Of a stretch of DNA of 42,457 nucleotides, positions 1 to 9,147 are shown in pieces. The notes under the pieces are model-generated. The model saw only the letters and a list, made by a program, of their open reading frames with translations. It was not told where the DNA came from and ran no database searches. The DNA comes from an uncultured Bacteroidales bacterium (GTDB lineage Bacteria > Bacteroidota > Bacteroidia > Bacteroidales > Muribaculaceae): contig CACZVR010000027.1 in the NCBI GenBank assembly GCA_902784675.1, positions 1 through 42,457 of the forward strand, written 5' to 3'. Within the stretch, counting starts at the first letter, position 1. Each line of letters opens with the position of its first letter. Made by a program: the position numbers and the translations under genes.

Positions 1-978
1 AATGCCGGCAGTGTGGAGGAGGTGATTTTCACCCGCGGTACCACCGAGGGAATCAACTTGGTGGCATCCTCCTTCGGTCAGATGCTGGAGACTGGCGACG
101 AAATCATCGTCACGGTGATGGAACATCACAGCAACATCGTGCCTTGGCAACTCATCGGGCAGCGCAAGCGCATTACCCTGCGGGTCGTGCCCATCAGCGA
201 CAGTGGTGAGGTGGATATGCAGGCCTTTGAGGACTTGTTCAGCGACAGCACCCGCTTTGTCGCCTTGGCACATGTCTCTAACGTTTTGGGCACGGTCAAC
301 CCTGTCAAACAGATGATTGCCATTGCTCACCGTCACGGCGTACCTGTGCTCATCGACGGTGCGCAGGCCGCACCCCATGTTGCTGTTGACGTGCAGGACC
401 TGGATTGCGACTTCTATGCCTTCTCCAGCCACAAGATGTATGGACCTGCCGGTGTGGGTATCCTCTACGGCAAGCGTGCATGGTTAGAGAAAATGCCGCC
501 TTATCAGGGTGGGGGAGAGATGATCGGGCAAGTGACCTTCGAGCGCACCACCTTTGCCGAGTTACCCTTCAAGTTCGAGGCCGGAACGCCCGACTTTGTG
601 GACATCGCGGCTTTTGGCGCTGCCATCGATTACATCAAGGGCCTGGGGATTGACAACATCGCAGCCCATGAGCATGAGTTGCTCACGGCAGCCGTTGAGG
701 GCCTCAAGACGATTGACGGCATCAGGTTCTTTGGCACAGCGCCCGGCAAGAGTGGCGTGGTGTCCTTCCTGGTGGGTGACATCAACAGCTATGACATGGG
801 ATTGCTGCTCGACAAACTGGGTGTCGCTGTCCGCACGGGTCACCATTGTGCCCAACCACTCATGGCACGCTATGGCGTGACGGGGATGGTGCGTGCATCC
901 TTCGCTGTCTACAACACCCTCGACGAGGTTGATGCTTTTGTCAACGCTACCCGTCGTGTAGCAGCAATGCTCAGTTGA
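1..978 (+). CDS. sufS: Cysteine desulfurase SufS, 5'-truncated by window edge
   Basis: PLP-dependent cysteine desulfurase that takes sulfur from cysteine as an enzyme persulfide for Fe-S cluster assembly (SUF pathway, cytoplasm). The reading frame is open from base 1, so the start lies outside; about 325 codons are present against roughly 400 for the family. Visible landmarks are TRGTTEGINLVA near the fragment's start, DGAQAAPH (PLP-binding Asp), SSHKMYGP with the Schiff-base lysine at codon 433-435, and RTGHHCAQP with the persulfide cysteine at codon 847-849. The RTGHHC form points to the SufS/CsdA group rather than IscS. The GTG at 13 is an internal valine, not a start. A terminator follows at 1006-1042, so this is probably the last gene of a suf operon lying upstream. 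Assignment to SufS rather than a CsdA-type paralogue rests on general pattern only. Confidence 0.93.
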   Translation, partial: NAGSVEEVIFTRGTTEGINLVASSFGQMLETGDEIIVTVMEHHSNIVPWQLIGQRKRITLRVVPISDSGEVDMQAFEDLFSDSTRFVALAHVSNVLGTVNPVKQMIAIAHRHGVPVLIDGAQAAPHVAVDVQDLDCDFYAFSSHKMYGPAGVGILYGKRAWLEKMPPYQGGGEMIGQVTFERTTFAELPFKFEAGTPDFVDIAAFGAAIDYIKGLGIDNIAAHEHELLTAAVEGLKTIDGIRFFGTAPGKSGVVSFLVGDINSYDMGLLLDKLGVAVRTGHHCAQPLMARYGVTGMVRASFAVYNTLDEVDAFVNATRRVAAMLS

Positions 979-1005
979 GAGAAGCACATTTTTCTAAAAA
1001 TATCT

Positions 1006-1042
1006 AAAATCATGGCGCAAAAACTTGCGCTGTGATTTTTTT
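1006..1042 (+). terminator. Rho-independent terminator of the sufS unit
   Basis: AAAATCA (1006-1012) pairs with TGATTTT (1033-1039) and GCGCAA (1015-1020) with TTGCGC (1025-1030) around an AAAC loop, with a TG/TG internal mismatch. A T run follows to 1042. The 3' arm contains the TTG used as the -33 element of the metK promoter, so the terminator and the next promoter overlap. Confidence 0.8.
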
Positions 1043-1054
1043 GCAGTACCTTTG
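1025..1054 (+). promoter_or_regulatory. metK promoter (-33/-7)
   Basis: TTG at 1025-1027, a 19-bp spacer, and TACCTTTG at 1047-1054 match the Bacteroidetes sigma factor consensus. Transcription should start near 1057-1060, giving a leader of about 135 nt before the metK ATG. Confidence 0.75.
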
Positions 1055-1112
1055 CAGCCACATTTATGAACACAGTGGAATAATTTGGCTGCTTGCAACC
1101 ACTTGAAAAAAT

Positions 1113-1189
1113 GCTAAAACTGCGATAATCAACCATTTCTTTATCGAAATTTTTAGCGTTCATTTTCCACAAAAAAACTATTTTTTTGT
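1113..1189 (+). promoter_or_regulatory. Structured metK 5' leader
   Basis: Two hairpins can be read directly. GCTAAAA (1113-1119) pairs with TTTTAGC (1151-1157), and inside it CGATAA (1123-1128) pairs with TTATCG (1141-1146), giving 13 bp in total. Then ACAAAAAAA (1169-1177) pairs with TTTTTTTGT (1181-1189) around CTA, ending 4 nt before the start codon. A regulatory role is inference; no known riboswitch class was recognised. Confidence 0.4.
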
Positions 1190-1193
1190 AACA

Positions 1194-2468
1194 ATGAACA
1201 GTAAAAATTATTTATTCACGTCCGAGAGCGTGTCCGAAGGACACCCCGACAAGGTCGCTGACCAGATCAGCGATGCGATTCTTGACAAGTTCCTCGCCTT
1301 TGACCCTAAAGCACATGTGGCTTGCGAAACACTCGTGACCACAGGACAGGTCATGATCGCTGGCGAGGTGACGACCGATGTTTATATCGACTTGCAGCGC
1401 ACAGCTCGTGAGATGATTGAAAAAATCGGTTACACCAAGAGTGAATACCAGTTTGATGCCAACTCGTGCGGCATCCTCAACAGTGTGCACGAGCAAAGCG
1501 GCGACATCAAGCAAGGTGTTGACAAAGCCGAAGATAACCAGGCCGACCAAGGTGCTGGCGACCAAGGTATGATGTTCGGCTATGCCTGCAATGAGACACC
1601 CAACCTGATGCCGCTCACCCTCGACCTGGCTCATGCTTTGATGCGTGAACTGGCCGACATCCGCCACAACCATTTGGATCTGATGCCCTACCTGCGCCCC
1701 GACAGCAAGGCGCAGGTGACCGTCGAGTATGACGGAGACACACACCGTCCAGTTCATGTCGACACCATCGTGGTGAGCACCCAGCATGACGAGGATGTGG
1801 ACCGCGACCGCATTGAAAAGGATGTGAAGGAGATTCTCATCCCTCGCACGCTGGAGCATTTCAGTGAGGACATCCGTGCGCTCATCGATAGCAAGACGCG
1901 TTACAAGGTCAATCCGACGGGTAAGTTTGTCATTGGTGGCCCTCACGGCGACACTGGCCTCACGGGACGTAAAATCATAGTTGATACCTATGGTGGGCGT
2001 GGTGCACATGGCGGTGGCGCTTTCAGTGGCAAGGATCCCAGCAAGGTGGACCGCAGCGCTGCCTATGCCTGCCGCCACATCGCCAAGAATGTCGTGGCTG
2101 CCGGCATCGCCGACGAGGTCCTCGTGCAGGTGGCTTATGCCATCGGTGTTGCCGAGCCCATCAGTTTCTATGTCAATACCTATGGCACCAGCCATGTGGA
2201 CAAGTCCGACGCCGAGATTGCTGCTGTCATCAAGGGCATGAAAGATGAGTTCGACATGCGTCCTGCTGCCATCATCAAGCGCCTCAAGCTGCTCAATCCC
2301 ATTTACACCGAGACGGCAGCCTACGGCCACATGGGTCGCAAATGCGAGGTGGTGCACAAGAAATTCGAGTCGCTCTACAACGAGACTGCCGAACTCGATG
2401 TGGAACTCTTCACTTGGGAAAAATTGGACAGGGTCGACGCCCTCCGTGCCGCCTTCAACCTCAAGTGA
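1194..2468 (+). CDS. metK: S-adenosylmethionine synthase MetK
   Basis: Makes S-adenosylmethionine from methionine and ATP, supplying methyl groups for the cell (cytoplasm, normally a tetramer). The 424-residue product is a little longer than the E. coli enzyme. Family motifs are clear: [16 protein letters not shown] near the N-terminus, [12 protein letters not shown] in the middle, and [19 protein letters not shown] with the phosphate-binding residues in the C-terminal half. The ATG at 1194 is the first codon before conserved sequence and follows an AT-rich leader. The gene stands alone: its own promoter is at 1025-1054 and a terminator at 2498-2540 separates it from convergent recA. The long structured leader may regulate it. 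Confidence 0.97.
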   Translation: MNSKNYLFTSESVSEGHPDKVADQISDAILDKFLAFDPKAHVACETLVTTGQVMIAGEVTTDVYIDLQRTAREMIEKIGYTKSEYQFDANSCGILNSVHEQSGDIKQGVDKAEDNQADQGAGDQGMMFGYACNETPNLMPLTLDLAHALMRELADIRHNHLDLMPYLRPDSKAQVTVEYDGDTHRPVHVDTIVVSTQHDEDVDRDRIEKDVKEILIPRTLEHFSEDIRALIDSKTRYKVNPTGKFVIGGPHGDTGLTGRKIIVDTYGGRGAHGGGAFSGKDPSKVDRSAAYACRHIAKNVVAAGIADEVLVQVAYAIGVAEPISFYVNTYGTSHVDKSDAEIAAVIKGMKDEFDMRPAAIIKRLKLLNPIYTETAAYGHMGRKCEVVHKKFESLYNETAELDVELFTWEKLDRVDALRAAFNLK

Positions 2469-2497
2469 CACACTGGATTCTCGAGACTTGAGAAAAT

Positions 2498-2540
2498 CAA
2501 CGGGTCGCTCTCATCAAGAGGGCAACCCGTTGTTGTTTTT
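2498..2540 (+). terminator. Terminator between convergent metK and recA
   Basis: CAACGGGT (2498-2505) pairs perfectly with ACCCGTTG (2525-2532), with a partial GCTCT/AGAG inner stem, followed by TTGTTTTT. The T run suits metK. On the opposite strand the tail is weaker (ATTTTC), so it may also serve recA only partly. Confidence 0.75.
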
Positions 2541-2557
2541 AGCAAGTGAAGTGTATC

Positions 2558-3601
2558 TTACTTGGCCTTCATCGCTTCTTTGATCTTGGCTTCGAGCTCT
2601 TCGGCCAGTTCGGGGTTATCGGCCACCATCTGCTTGGCGGCATCACGGCCTTGACCCAGCTTGGTGCCCTCATAGGAGAACCAGGCGCCGCTCTTCTTCA
2701 CGATGCCGAATTCAACACCCAGGTCAATGATCTCGCCCACCTTGCTGATGCCTTCGCCAAAGCGGATTTCAAACTCGGTCTTGCGGAAGGGGGGAGCCAC
2801 CTTGTTCTTCACGACTTTCACACGCGTGAGGCTTCCGGTCACCTGGTCGCCGTCCTTGATCTGGCCGATGCGGCGAATGTCAAGGCGCACGCTGCTGTAG
2901 AACTTCAGCGCGTTACCGCCGGTTGTGGTCTCGGGGTTGCCGAACATCACGCCCAGTTTCTCGCGCAGCTGGTTGATGAAGATGCAGCAGGTGTTGGTGC
3001 GGCTGATGGTGGCGGTGAGTTTCCTCAATGCCTGGCTCATCAGGCGGGCCTGCAAGCCCATCTTGCTCTCACCCATCTCACCCTCAATTTCAGCCTTGGG
3101 GGTCAAAGCTGCGACGCTGTCGATAACGATGATGTCGATGGCGCTGCTGCGGATGAGCTGGTCGGCGATTTCCAGTGCCTGCTCGCCGTTGTCGGGCTGC
3201 GAGATCCACAGGTTGTTCACGTCCACACCCAGTGACTCGGCATAGAAGCGGTCAAAGGCGTGCTCGGCATCGATGATGGCAGCGATACCGCCCATCTTCT
3301 GCGCCTCGGCGATGGCATGAATGGCCAGTGTGGTCTTTCCCGATGACTCGGGACCGTAGATCTCGATGATGCGGCCGCGGGGATAGCCTCCCACGCCCAG
3401 TGCGTTGTCAAGACCTATCGAGCCGGTGGGGATGACCTCGATGTCCTCAACGTGGTCGTCGCCCAGTTTCATGATCGACCCGCTGCCGAAAGTCTTATCG
3501 ATTTTATCCATTGCTACCTGCAGGGCTTTGAGTTTCTCGGGCGAAACCTCTTTGCGCTGCGGCTGGTTTGTTCCTTCTTGGTTCATGATTTCTTCTGCCA
3601 T
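2558..3601 (-). CDS. recA: Recombinase RecA
   Basis: DNA-dependent ATPase for homologous recombination and SOS induction. The 347-residue length is typical. Walker A reads [11 protein letters not shown], followed by the conserved AEHAFD segment, [21 protein letters not shown] as the Walker B region, and the loop around [22 protein letters not shown]. The basic/acidic lysine-rich tail IKEAMKAK closes the protein. The ATG at 3601 lies about 45 nt downstream of a minus-strand -7 box at 3649-3656. No LexA-type operator was recognised in the short leader. It is convergent with metK and divergent from the secreted-protein gene at 3840. Confidence 0.98.
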   Translation of the reverse strand: MAEEIMNQEGTNQPQRKEVSPEKLKALQVAMDKIDKTFGSGSIMKLGDDHVEDIEVIPTGSIGLDNALGVGGYPRGRIIEIYGPESSGKTTLAIHAIAEAQKMGGIAAIIDAEHAFDRFYAESLGVDVNNLWISQPDNGEQALEIADQLIRSSAIDIIVIDSVAALTPKAEIEGEMGESKMGLQARLMSQALRKLTATISRTNTCCIFINQLREKLGVMFGNPETTTGGNALKFYSSVRLDIRRIGQIKDGDQVTGSLTRVKVVKNKVAPPFRKTEFEIRFGEGISKVGEIIDLGVEFGIVKKSGAWFSYEGTKLGQGRDAAKQMVADNPELAEELEAKIKEAMKAK

Positions 3602-3648
3602 ATTCAGTAGTGTATTATTGCTTGATTTTCAGTTGTCAATCCAACTTG

Positions 3649-3656
3649 CAAAGTTA
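3649..3656 (-). promoter_or_regulatory. recA -7 box
   Basis: On the minus strand this reads TAACTTTG followed by C, matching TAnnTTTG. No good -33 TTG is present at the usual distance. Confidence 0.55.
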
Positions 3657-3772
3657 CGGAAAATTTTTCGGTCATGGGACATCAGTTCTTGGTTTTTTGC
3701 AGCGATGCTAGCAGATTTTTTTTCTTTTAAAAAAATAACTTAAACCATGAGGACGGGGAAGAAAAAAAACAC

Positions 3773-3780
3773 TATCTTTG
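3773..3780 (+). promoter_or_regulatory. -7 box for the secreted-protein gene at 3840
   Basis: TATCTTTG lies 59 bp before the ATG in an AT-rich stretch that also separates the gene from divergent recA. No clear -33 element is visible. Confidence 0.55.
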
Positions 3781-3839
3781 CCCAAATATACAGTGCGTGA
3801 CTCCAAACCATTTTATTAACTGTTAAATAATTCATTGCA

Positions 3840-6353
3840 ATGAGGAAGCTCTTTACTTTTTTAACCATGTGTGTGCTGGCAACAGCTGCTTGGGCTGTTG
3901 AGATCACATTTGATCCTGCTGTCGACAAAGGCACGTTCAGTGGCTCTGCCGGCGCCTTCTCGATTGAGAAGGAAGGTGTCAAGCTCGACATCGAGAACGG
4001 TACGGTGACCGATACCCAGTATCGTTTCTACAAAGGCAAGAACTTGACTGTCTCGTCGCTCAATGGCTCAACAATCTCCAAGATTGTGTTTGAGTGCACT
4101 GCCGAGGGAACTGCCCAGTATGGTCCTGGTTGCTTCACCGTTAACGTTGGTGATTACACCTATGAGGGCAAGATTGGTACTTGGGTCGGTGGCGAAGGTA
4201 ACATTGTCTTCAACGCCGCATCCAATCAGGTGCGTGCTACCAAGGTGACGGTTACTGTTGGTGAGGCTGGTCTTGCATCTCCTTCAATCAAGCCTGCTGC
4301 AGGTACCTATTTTGGCTCGGTTCAAGTGTCCATCACTTGCTCAACCCCGGGCGCTAAGATTTACTACACCATCAATGGTGATGATCCCACGACTAGCTCG
4401 ACCGAGTACACTGGCGCGTTCACTCTGAACAGCAGTGCTACGGTGAAGGCTATCTCAACGCTTGATGGCGAGGTTAGCGGCGTTTCGTCTGCTGCCTATG
4501 AGATTCTCAATCCCGTTGATGTTGCCAACATCGCTGCTTATGCAGGCAAGGAAGACGGAACTGCAGTGAAGTTCACCAACCCCGTTTATGCTATTGCTCA
4601 AAACGGCAGCTACCTCTATGTGAAGGATGACTCAGGCTTCGGTTTGTTCTATGGCAACAATGGCCAGACCTATCAGTTGGGTGACATCATCCCCAAGAAT
4701 TTTGCTGGCGTGAAGACCACCTATGGTGGCGAGCCTGAACTCACAACGCTCAGCGGCTTCAGCGCAGCTTCGGGCAATGTTACCATTAATCCCGAAACCA
4801 TCAATGCCACTCAAGTGAACCACAGCATGTGGGCTCACTATGTGTATCTCGAGAATGCCACTATCGATCCTGAAGCTAAGATCCTCACCGATGCCAATGG
4901 CAACACTGCTCCTGTTTACTTCAGCATGGGCGTGACCGCTTCTCAGGTAACAGCTGGTATTCCTTACAAGGTATGGGCCATTGTGGGCTCTTACAAACCC
5001 AATAATGGTGACGTCGTTTACCAGTTGCTGCCCATCAAGGTACAGCGCAACGATGGTCAGGGTAATGGCATCTACACGATGAACACTGTGGAAGATGGCA
5101 CGACCATGACCATGGACTATGACGCTACCGTGCTCTATCAGTCTGGCTCTTATCTGTATGTCAAGGATCAGACCGGTTGCGGTCTCATCTACGGCTCTGT
5201 AGGCCACACCTATGTGCAGGGTAACATCCTTCCCGCTGGCTACGGCGGCAAGAAGACCACCTACAACGGTGAGCCCGAGCTGGCATCTCCCTTCACTGGT
5301 TTCCAGAATGCTACCCAGACCGTGACGGTCGTACCCGAGGATGGCAATCCCAGTGATGTGAACCATGAGAACTTCGCTCACCTGATGATCTTCAAGCAAG
5401 TGCTGATTCAGCCCACTGATGACCGCAGCGGTACCCTCACCGATGTGAATGGCAATACCTGTAATTATTTCAACAACACCTTCAAGGTGCCCATGCCCAA
5501 GGATCTGACCAAGCGCTATGATGTGACCGGTATCGTTGGCTCCTATGGCGCAACCAACACGGTTTATCAGTTCCTGCCCACCGATTGGGGTATCGTGCCT
5601 GACACTACCGATGTGCGCAACATTTCCGAACTCTATGCGCTGGATGCTGGCGACTTGGGCCGCTTCACCAAGCCCTTGACCGTTCTCTATCAGCACAACA
5701 GTGATATGTATGTGAAGGACTTTGACGGTAACTATGGTTTGGTTTATGGCGCGGTTGGTGCTGAGTTCAACAATGGTGATTTCATCAACAGCCCTGTTGC
5801 ATCCTGGCAGCTCTATAATGGCATCAAGGAAATCATTCCCGTCAAGAACTTCACCAATGACGGTCATGGTGACTTGGTTTATGCCGAGGAGCCTGGTTTG
5901 ATCGAGGATCTCTCGACCGAGATGGTTCACATGTTCGTTCACATGTCTGATGTGTTATTTGAACCCACCGACAATGAATTGAACTTCACCATGAGTGATG
6001 AATCAAGCGAGACGATGACCCTGCGCAACAAGTATGGCCTCACCATTCCCGTGGATGGTAACAATCATGACGTTTGGGGTTTCTTGACGATTTATCAGGA
6101 CCACCTACAGATTTATCCCGTTTCGATTGACGATGTATATCCCAGCGAGCCTGTTAATCCCTTCAAGCCTGGCGACGTGAACGGTGACGACGAGGTGAAC
6201 ATTGGTGATCTCAACATCATCATCGGCATCATTCTGGGCCAACAGTACGAAGAAGGCTTCATGATGCGTGCCGACGTGAATCAGGATGGCGAGACCAACA
6301 TTGGTGACGTGAATACCGAGATTGCCCTCATCCTGGGTGGTGCATCTAAGTGA
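3840..6353 (+). CDS. Large secreted protein with chitobiase-C-like domain, three repeats and C-terminal dockerin-like pair
   Basis: Function unknown. An 837-residue exported protein with a cleavable signal peptide (about 1-19, ending ATAAWA). An uncharacterised beta-rich domain covers about 20-145. Residues about 148-222 resemble the chitobiase/beta-hexosaminidase C-terminal domain (AKIYYTINGDDPTTSS). Three homologous repeats of roughly 170 residues follow, each with a YLYVKD-type strand, a GLxYG motif and a TTYxGEPEL or similar segment; OB-like folds are possible but unproven. The C-terminus (about 777-837) has two calcium-loop motifs, DVNGDDEVNIGD and DVNQDGETNIGD, as in type I dockerin repeats. 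No catalytic motif is evident, so binding or structural roles are likeliest. The gene at 6592 is a clear paralogue with the same layout. Own -7 box at 3773. Confidence 0.85.
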   Translation: MRKLFTFLTMCVLATAAWAVEITFDPAVDKGTFSGSAGAFSIEKEGVKLDIENGTVTDTQYRFYKGKNLTVSSLNGSTISKIVFECTAEGTAQYGPGCFTVNVGDYTYEGKIGTWVGGEGNIVFNAASNQVRATKVTVTVGEAGLASPSIKPAAGTYFGSVQVSITCSTPGAKIYYTINGDDPTTSSTEYTGAFTLNSSATVKAISTLDGEVSGVSSAAYEILNPVDVANIAAYAGKEDGTAVKFTNPVYAIAQNGSYLYVKDDSGFGLFYGNNGQTYQLGDIIPKNFAGVKTTYGGEPELTTLSGFSAASGNVTINPETINATQVNHSMWAHYVYLENATIDPEAKILTDANGNTAPVYFSMGVTASQVTAGIPYKVWAIVGSYKPNNGDVVYQLLPIKVQRNDGQGNGIYTMNTVEDGTTMTMDYDATVLYQSGSYLYVKDQTGCGLIYGSVGHTYVQGNILPAGYGGKKTTYNGEPELASPFTGFQNATQTVTVVPEDGNPSDVNHENFAHLMIFKQVLIQPTDDRSGTLTDVNGNTCNYFNNTFKVPMPKDLTKRYDVTGIVGSYGATNTVYQFLPTDWGIVPDTTDVRNISELYALDAGDLGRFTKPLTVLYQHNSDMYVKDFDGNYGLVYGAVGAEFNNGDFINSPVASWQLYNGIKEIIPVKNFTNDGHGDLVYAEEPGLIEDLSTEMVHMFVHMSDVLFEPTDNELNFTMSDESSETMTLRNKYGLTIPVDGNNHDVWGFLTIYQDHLQIYPVSIDDVYPSEPVNPFKPGDVNGDDEVNIGDLNIIIGIILGQQYEEGFMMRADVNQDGETNIGDVNTEIALILGGASK

Positions 6354-6379
6354 TTTGCCAATGTCTTGACAATCTCAAC

Positions 6380-6490
6380 ATGGATAAGAAGATGATTCGC
6401 GTGCGCTATTACCATTCCGACGGACCCAACCGCGTCAAACGGCAAGGCGCCCTGTGGCTGAGCATGCTCATCACTACCATGTTGCAATGA
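6380..6490 (+). CDS. Possible 36-residue small protein
   Basis: An ATG-to-TGA frame of 36 codons in the gap between the two paralogues. The product begins MDKKMIRVRYYHSDGPN, is strongly basic in its first two thirds and ends in a short hydrophobic stretch (ALWLSMLITTML). The terminator at 6496-6529 starts 5 nt after the stop, as expected for the last gene of a transcript that also contains the 3840 gene. It could equally be chance or a decayed remnant; no family was recognised. Confidence 0.3.
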   Translation: MDKKMIRVRYYHSDGPNRVKRQGALWLSMLITTMLQ

Positions 6491-6495
6491 CTTTT

Positions 6496-6529
6496 CGGGA
6501 CTCACACGAACTGTGGGTCCCGATTTTTT
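6496..6529 (+). terminator. Rho-independent terminator
   Basis: CGGGAC (6496-6501) pairs with GTCCCG (6517-6522), extended by CACA/TGTG inside, followed by A and six T residues. It ends the 3840 transcription unit. Confidence 0.85.
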
Positions 6530-6591
6530 ATCAAATTACAGATAACTCATTTTTTTCTCTCTATTCATCTTAATTCATCTCTCTTTTCACA

Positions 6592-9060
6592 ATGAAGAAA
6601 TTATTGTCGTTATTCATGATGTGTGTGCTGGCGAGCACCGCATGGGCCTTTGACGTCGTCTTTGACGCCACCGTTGATTTTGGAACCGGAAGCACTACTG
6701 CGGGTGAGTTCTCAATCGAGAAAGACTGTGTCACGATTCATGTCGCCCAAGGCTTGGCCAATGGAGTGCATTATCGTTTTTACAAGAATCAGCCGGTGAC
6801 CATCTCCTCGAATTGCGGCCCCATCACTCGCGTCGTGTTTGAATGTGTTGCCGAGGGGACCGATCAATATGGACCCGGCTGCTTCACCGTTAACGTCGGT
6901 GATTATGGCTATGCGGGCAAAATCGGCATTTGGACAGGTCAAAGCGATGTCATCGTGTTCACGCCGTCATTGAATCAGGTGCGTGCTACCAAAATCATTG
7001 TTTCCGTCGGTGAATGCGGCCTCGTTGCCCCCACCATCAAGCCCGCTTCGGGCACCTATTACGCCCCCTTTGAGGTGAGCATCACTTGCCTTACTTCAGG
7101 TGCCCAGATCTACTACACTACCAATGGCAGCAATCCCACTACCAACTCTACACTATACACGGCACCCTTCACTGTGAGCGCAAATACCACGGTGAAAGCC
7201 ATCTCGGCCCTCGATGGCGAGGTGAGCGATGTGGCCATTGCCGAGTATGTGATCGAGACCCCAACGGTGGTTCAGAACATTTGGGAGAGTCTTTTGCTTG
7301 ACAATGGGGTAATAGTGCAATTTGTCAATCCCGTGCAGGTGTTGGCACAACACAATAATTATCTGTATGTCAAGGACGAAACGGGTTTTGCCCTGTTCTA
7401 TGGTAATTGCGAGCAATCCTATGTCATGGGTGATATTATCCCTGCAGGATTTGGGGGTACCATGACTACCTACAACTGCGAGCGTGAGATGTATCGACTT
7501 CACGGGTTCCGGCCTGCCAGTGGCAACTCGCCCGTCACGCCCGAACTCATCACTGCTGCTCAAGTGGGACATGAAACGTTCGCCCACCTGGTTGAGCTGC
7601 GTGGCGTCGTCTTTAACCATGATGGCAATAGTTATACCATCGAAGATGCCAATGGCAATCAAGCAGCAGTTTACTTCAATTCAATGGGCATGACGCCACC
7701 CTCCAACTTGGATGCAGTCTATAATCTTATCGCCATTGTCGGCTCCTACGGGAACCCGAATAACGGTTGCATTTATCAGTTGTTGCCTATCAGTTACTCA
7801 GGCATTTTGCCGCCTGAAACAATATGTGATAGGATAAATTCGGTAGAAGACGGAACAATAATCATGTCAGATCTTGAGACCCAAGTGACCTATCAGTCAG
7901 GTAACTACCTCTATTTCAAACAGGACGGAGGTTGCTTCGGCCTGATTTATGGCAACATCGGGCAGACCTATCAGATGGGAGACATCATTCCCCCGGGATG
8001 GACTGCAAAAAAGACAACCTACAATAGTGAACCCGAGTTGGTAGCTCCTTTCGAAGGCTTCTTGCCGGCAACACGCAACGAGCCTGTAATTCCTGAGGAG
8101 GCCTCGCCGCTTGACGTCAATCATGAGCATTGGGCACATTATGTTGTGATGCGTGACGTGACAGTCACCAAGGCAGATGTCGGCTATAACTATATCATCA
8201 TTACCGATAGTCAGGGCAACTCCTGCATGGGTTACCTTCGTTTCATGCAAGAGGTTCCCGATGGCCACTATGACACAATTTGGGGCATTGTCGGCTCTTA
8301 TAGAACCGAATACGAGTTGTTGGTGACCGACATTGACCCCAAGCCTGTGCCTATCGCACCTGACGTGAATAATCTGGCTGAATTGTATGAATTGAACCCA
8401 GGCGTGGTGGCACAATTTGTCACACCGATGAAAGTCTTGTATCAAAACGGGCCGTACTTGTATGTTCAAGACAATGAAGGCACGAACGGCTTGATCTATG
8501 GCGGCGGTGCAGGTTACTTCATGTCTGGTGACTTGATTGTCGGCAAAGCATCTTGGACCAATGTGCAAGGCATTGTCCGGTTGTCAAATGAGGGAGAATG
8601 GCTTGCTACGGGTCACAGTTGGAAAGTTGATCCTGACTTCATGACCATTGAGGATATCGCGCATGAATCTCATCAATATATTCGTCTTGAGGGATGCACG
8701 ATACAAGATAATGTCATTACGGACAAAACTGGTGAGTTGATGATGGTCAACATCTTTGATGTGCCGCTACCCAAGCCCCGGAAGGTCCTCTTCCCGTGCC
8801 ATTACACTGGAGAAGTTACGGTAGCCGACCTCAACTTCCTCATCGACCTCATTTTCCAAGGCGTCAAGCTGATACCTTGGGATGGCACCTGCGACTTGAT
8901 TGGATTCACTGCTGCTTATCCCGATGAATTAGCTGTGTATCCTACATGGATGGACTGCCATGACGCTGTTATCGACTACAGCCCGGCCGACATTAACGAC
9001 GATGGAGAAATCAATATCGGTGATGTCAATAAGCTGATTGACATTATTTTCAATAATTGA
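6592..9060 (+). CDS. Paralogous secreted protein, chitobiase-C-like domain, three repeats, degenerate plus intact dockerin-like repeat
   Basis: Tandem paralogue (822 residues) of the gene at 3840, with the same order: signal peptide ending ASTAWA, unknown N-terminal domain, chitobiase-C-like domain (AQIYYTTNGSNPTTNS), then three YLYVKD / YLYFKQ / YLYVQD repeats. The C-terminus differs. The first dockerin-like helix (GEVTVADLNFLIDLIFQG) has lost its DxNxDG loop and is followed by about 45 atypical, cysteine-containing residues. The second repeat, DINDDGEINIGDVN, is intact and ends the protein. No promoter of the TAnnTTTG form was found after the upstream terminator, so its expression signal is unclear. 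Function unknown; a surface or extracellular binding role is inferred from export and domain content. Confidence 0.83.
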   Translation: MKKLLSLFMMCVLASTAWAFDVVFDATVDFGTGSTTAGEFSIEKDCVTIHVAQGLANGVHYRFYKNQPVTISSNCGPITRVVFECVAEGTDQYGPGCFTVNVGDYGYAGKIGIWTGQSDVIVFTPSLNQVRATKIIVSVGECGLVAPTIKPASGTYYAPFEVSITCLTSGAQIYYTTNGSNPTTNSTLYTAPFTVSANTTVKAISALDGEVSDVAIAEYVIETPTVVQNIWESLLLDNGVIVQFVNPVQVLAQHNNYLYVKDETGFALFYGNCEQSYVMGDIIPAGFGGTMTTYNCEREMYRLHGFRPASGNSPVTPELITAAQVGHETFAHLVELRGVVFNHDGNSYTIEDANGNQAAVYFNSMGMTPPSNLDAVYNLIAIVGSYGNPNNGCIYQLLPISYSGILPPETICDRINSVEDGTIIMSDLETQVTYQSGNYLYFKQDGGCFGLIYGNIGQTYQMGDIIPPGWTAKKTTYNSEPELVAPFEGFLPATRNEPVIPEEASPLDVNHEHWAHYVVMRDVTVTKADVGYNYIIITDSQGNSCMGYLRFMQEVPDGHYDTIWGIVGSYRTEYELLVTDIDPKPVPIAPDVNNLAELYELNPGVVAQFVTPMKVLYQNGPYLYVQDNEGTNGLIYGGGAGYFMSGDLIVGKASWTNVQGIVRLSNEGEWLATGHSWKVDPDFMTIEDIAHESHQYIRLEGCTIQDNVITDKTGELMMVNIFDVPLPKPRKVLFPCHYTGEVTVADLNFLIDLIFQGVKLIPWDGTCDLIGFTAAYPDELAVYPTWMDCHDAVIDYSPADINDDGEINIGDVNKLIDIIFNN

Positions 9061-9083
9061 CATTGCTCCTGTTTATTCCAAAG

Positions 9084-9120
9084 CAAGGGCGCTCACTCAT
9101 CAGTGGCGCCCTTGATTTTT
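9084..9120 (+). terminator. Rho-independent terminator
   Basis: CAAGGGCGC (9084-9092) pairs perfectly with GCGCCCTTG (9106-9114), with TCACT/AGTG extending the stem, followed by A and five T. It ends the 6592 gene and sits between convergent genes. Confidence 0.85.
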
Positions 9121-9147
9121 ATGGTAGTTGGTTCTTGCGATTGTCTG

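Noticed and set aside
1054..1103. SAM-II-like H-type pseudoknot before metK: GCAGCCA/TGGCTGC stem with AGTGG/CCACT pairing.
   Set aside because: The 5' arm (1054-1060) overlaps the -7 box and predicted start site, so it would not be fully transcribed; conserved SAM-II bases could not be matched.
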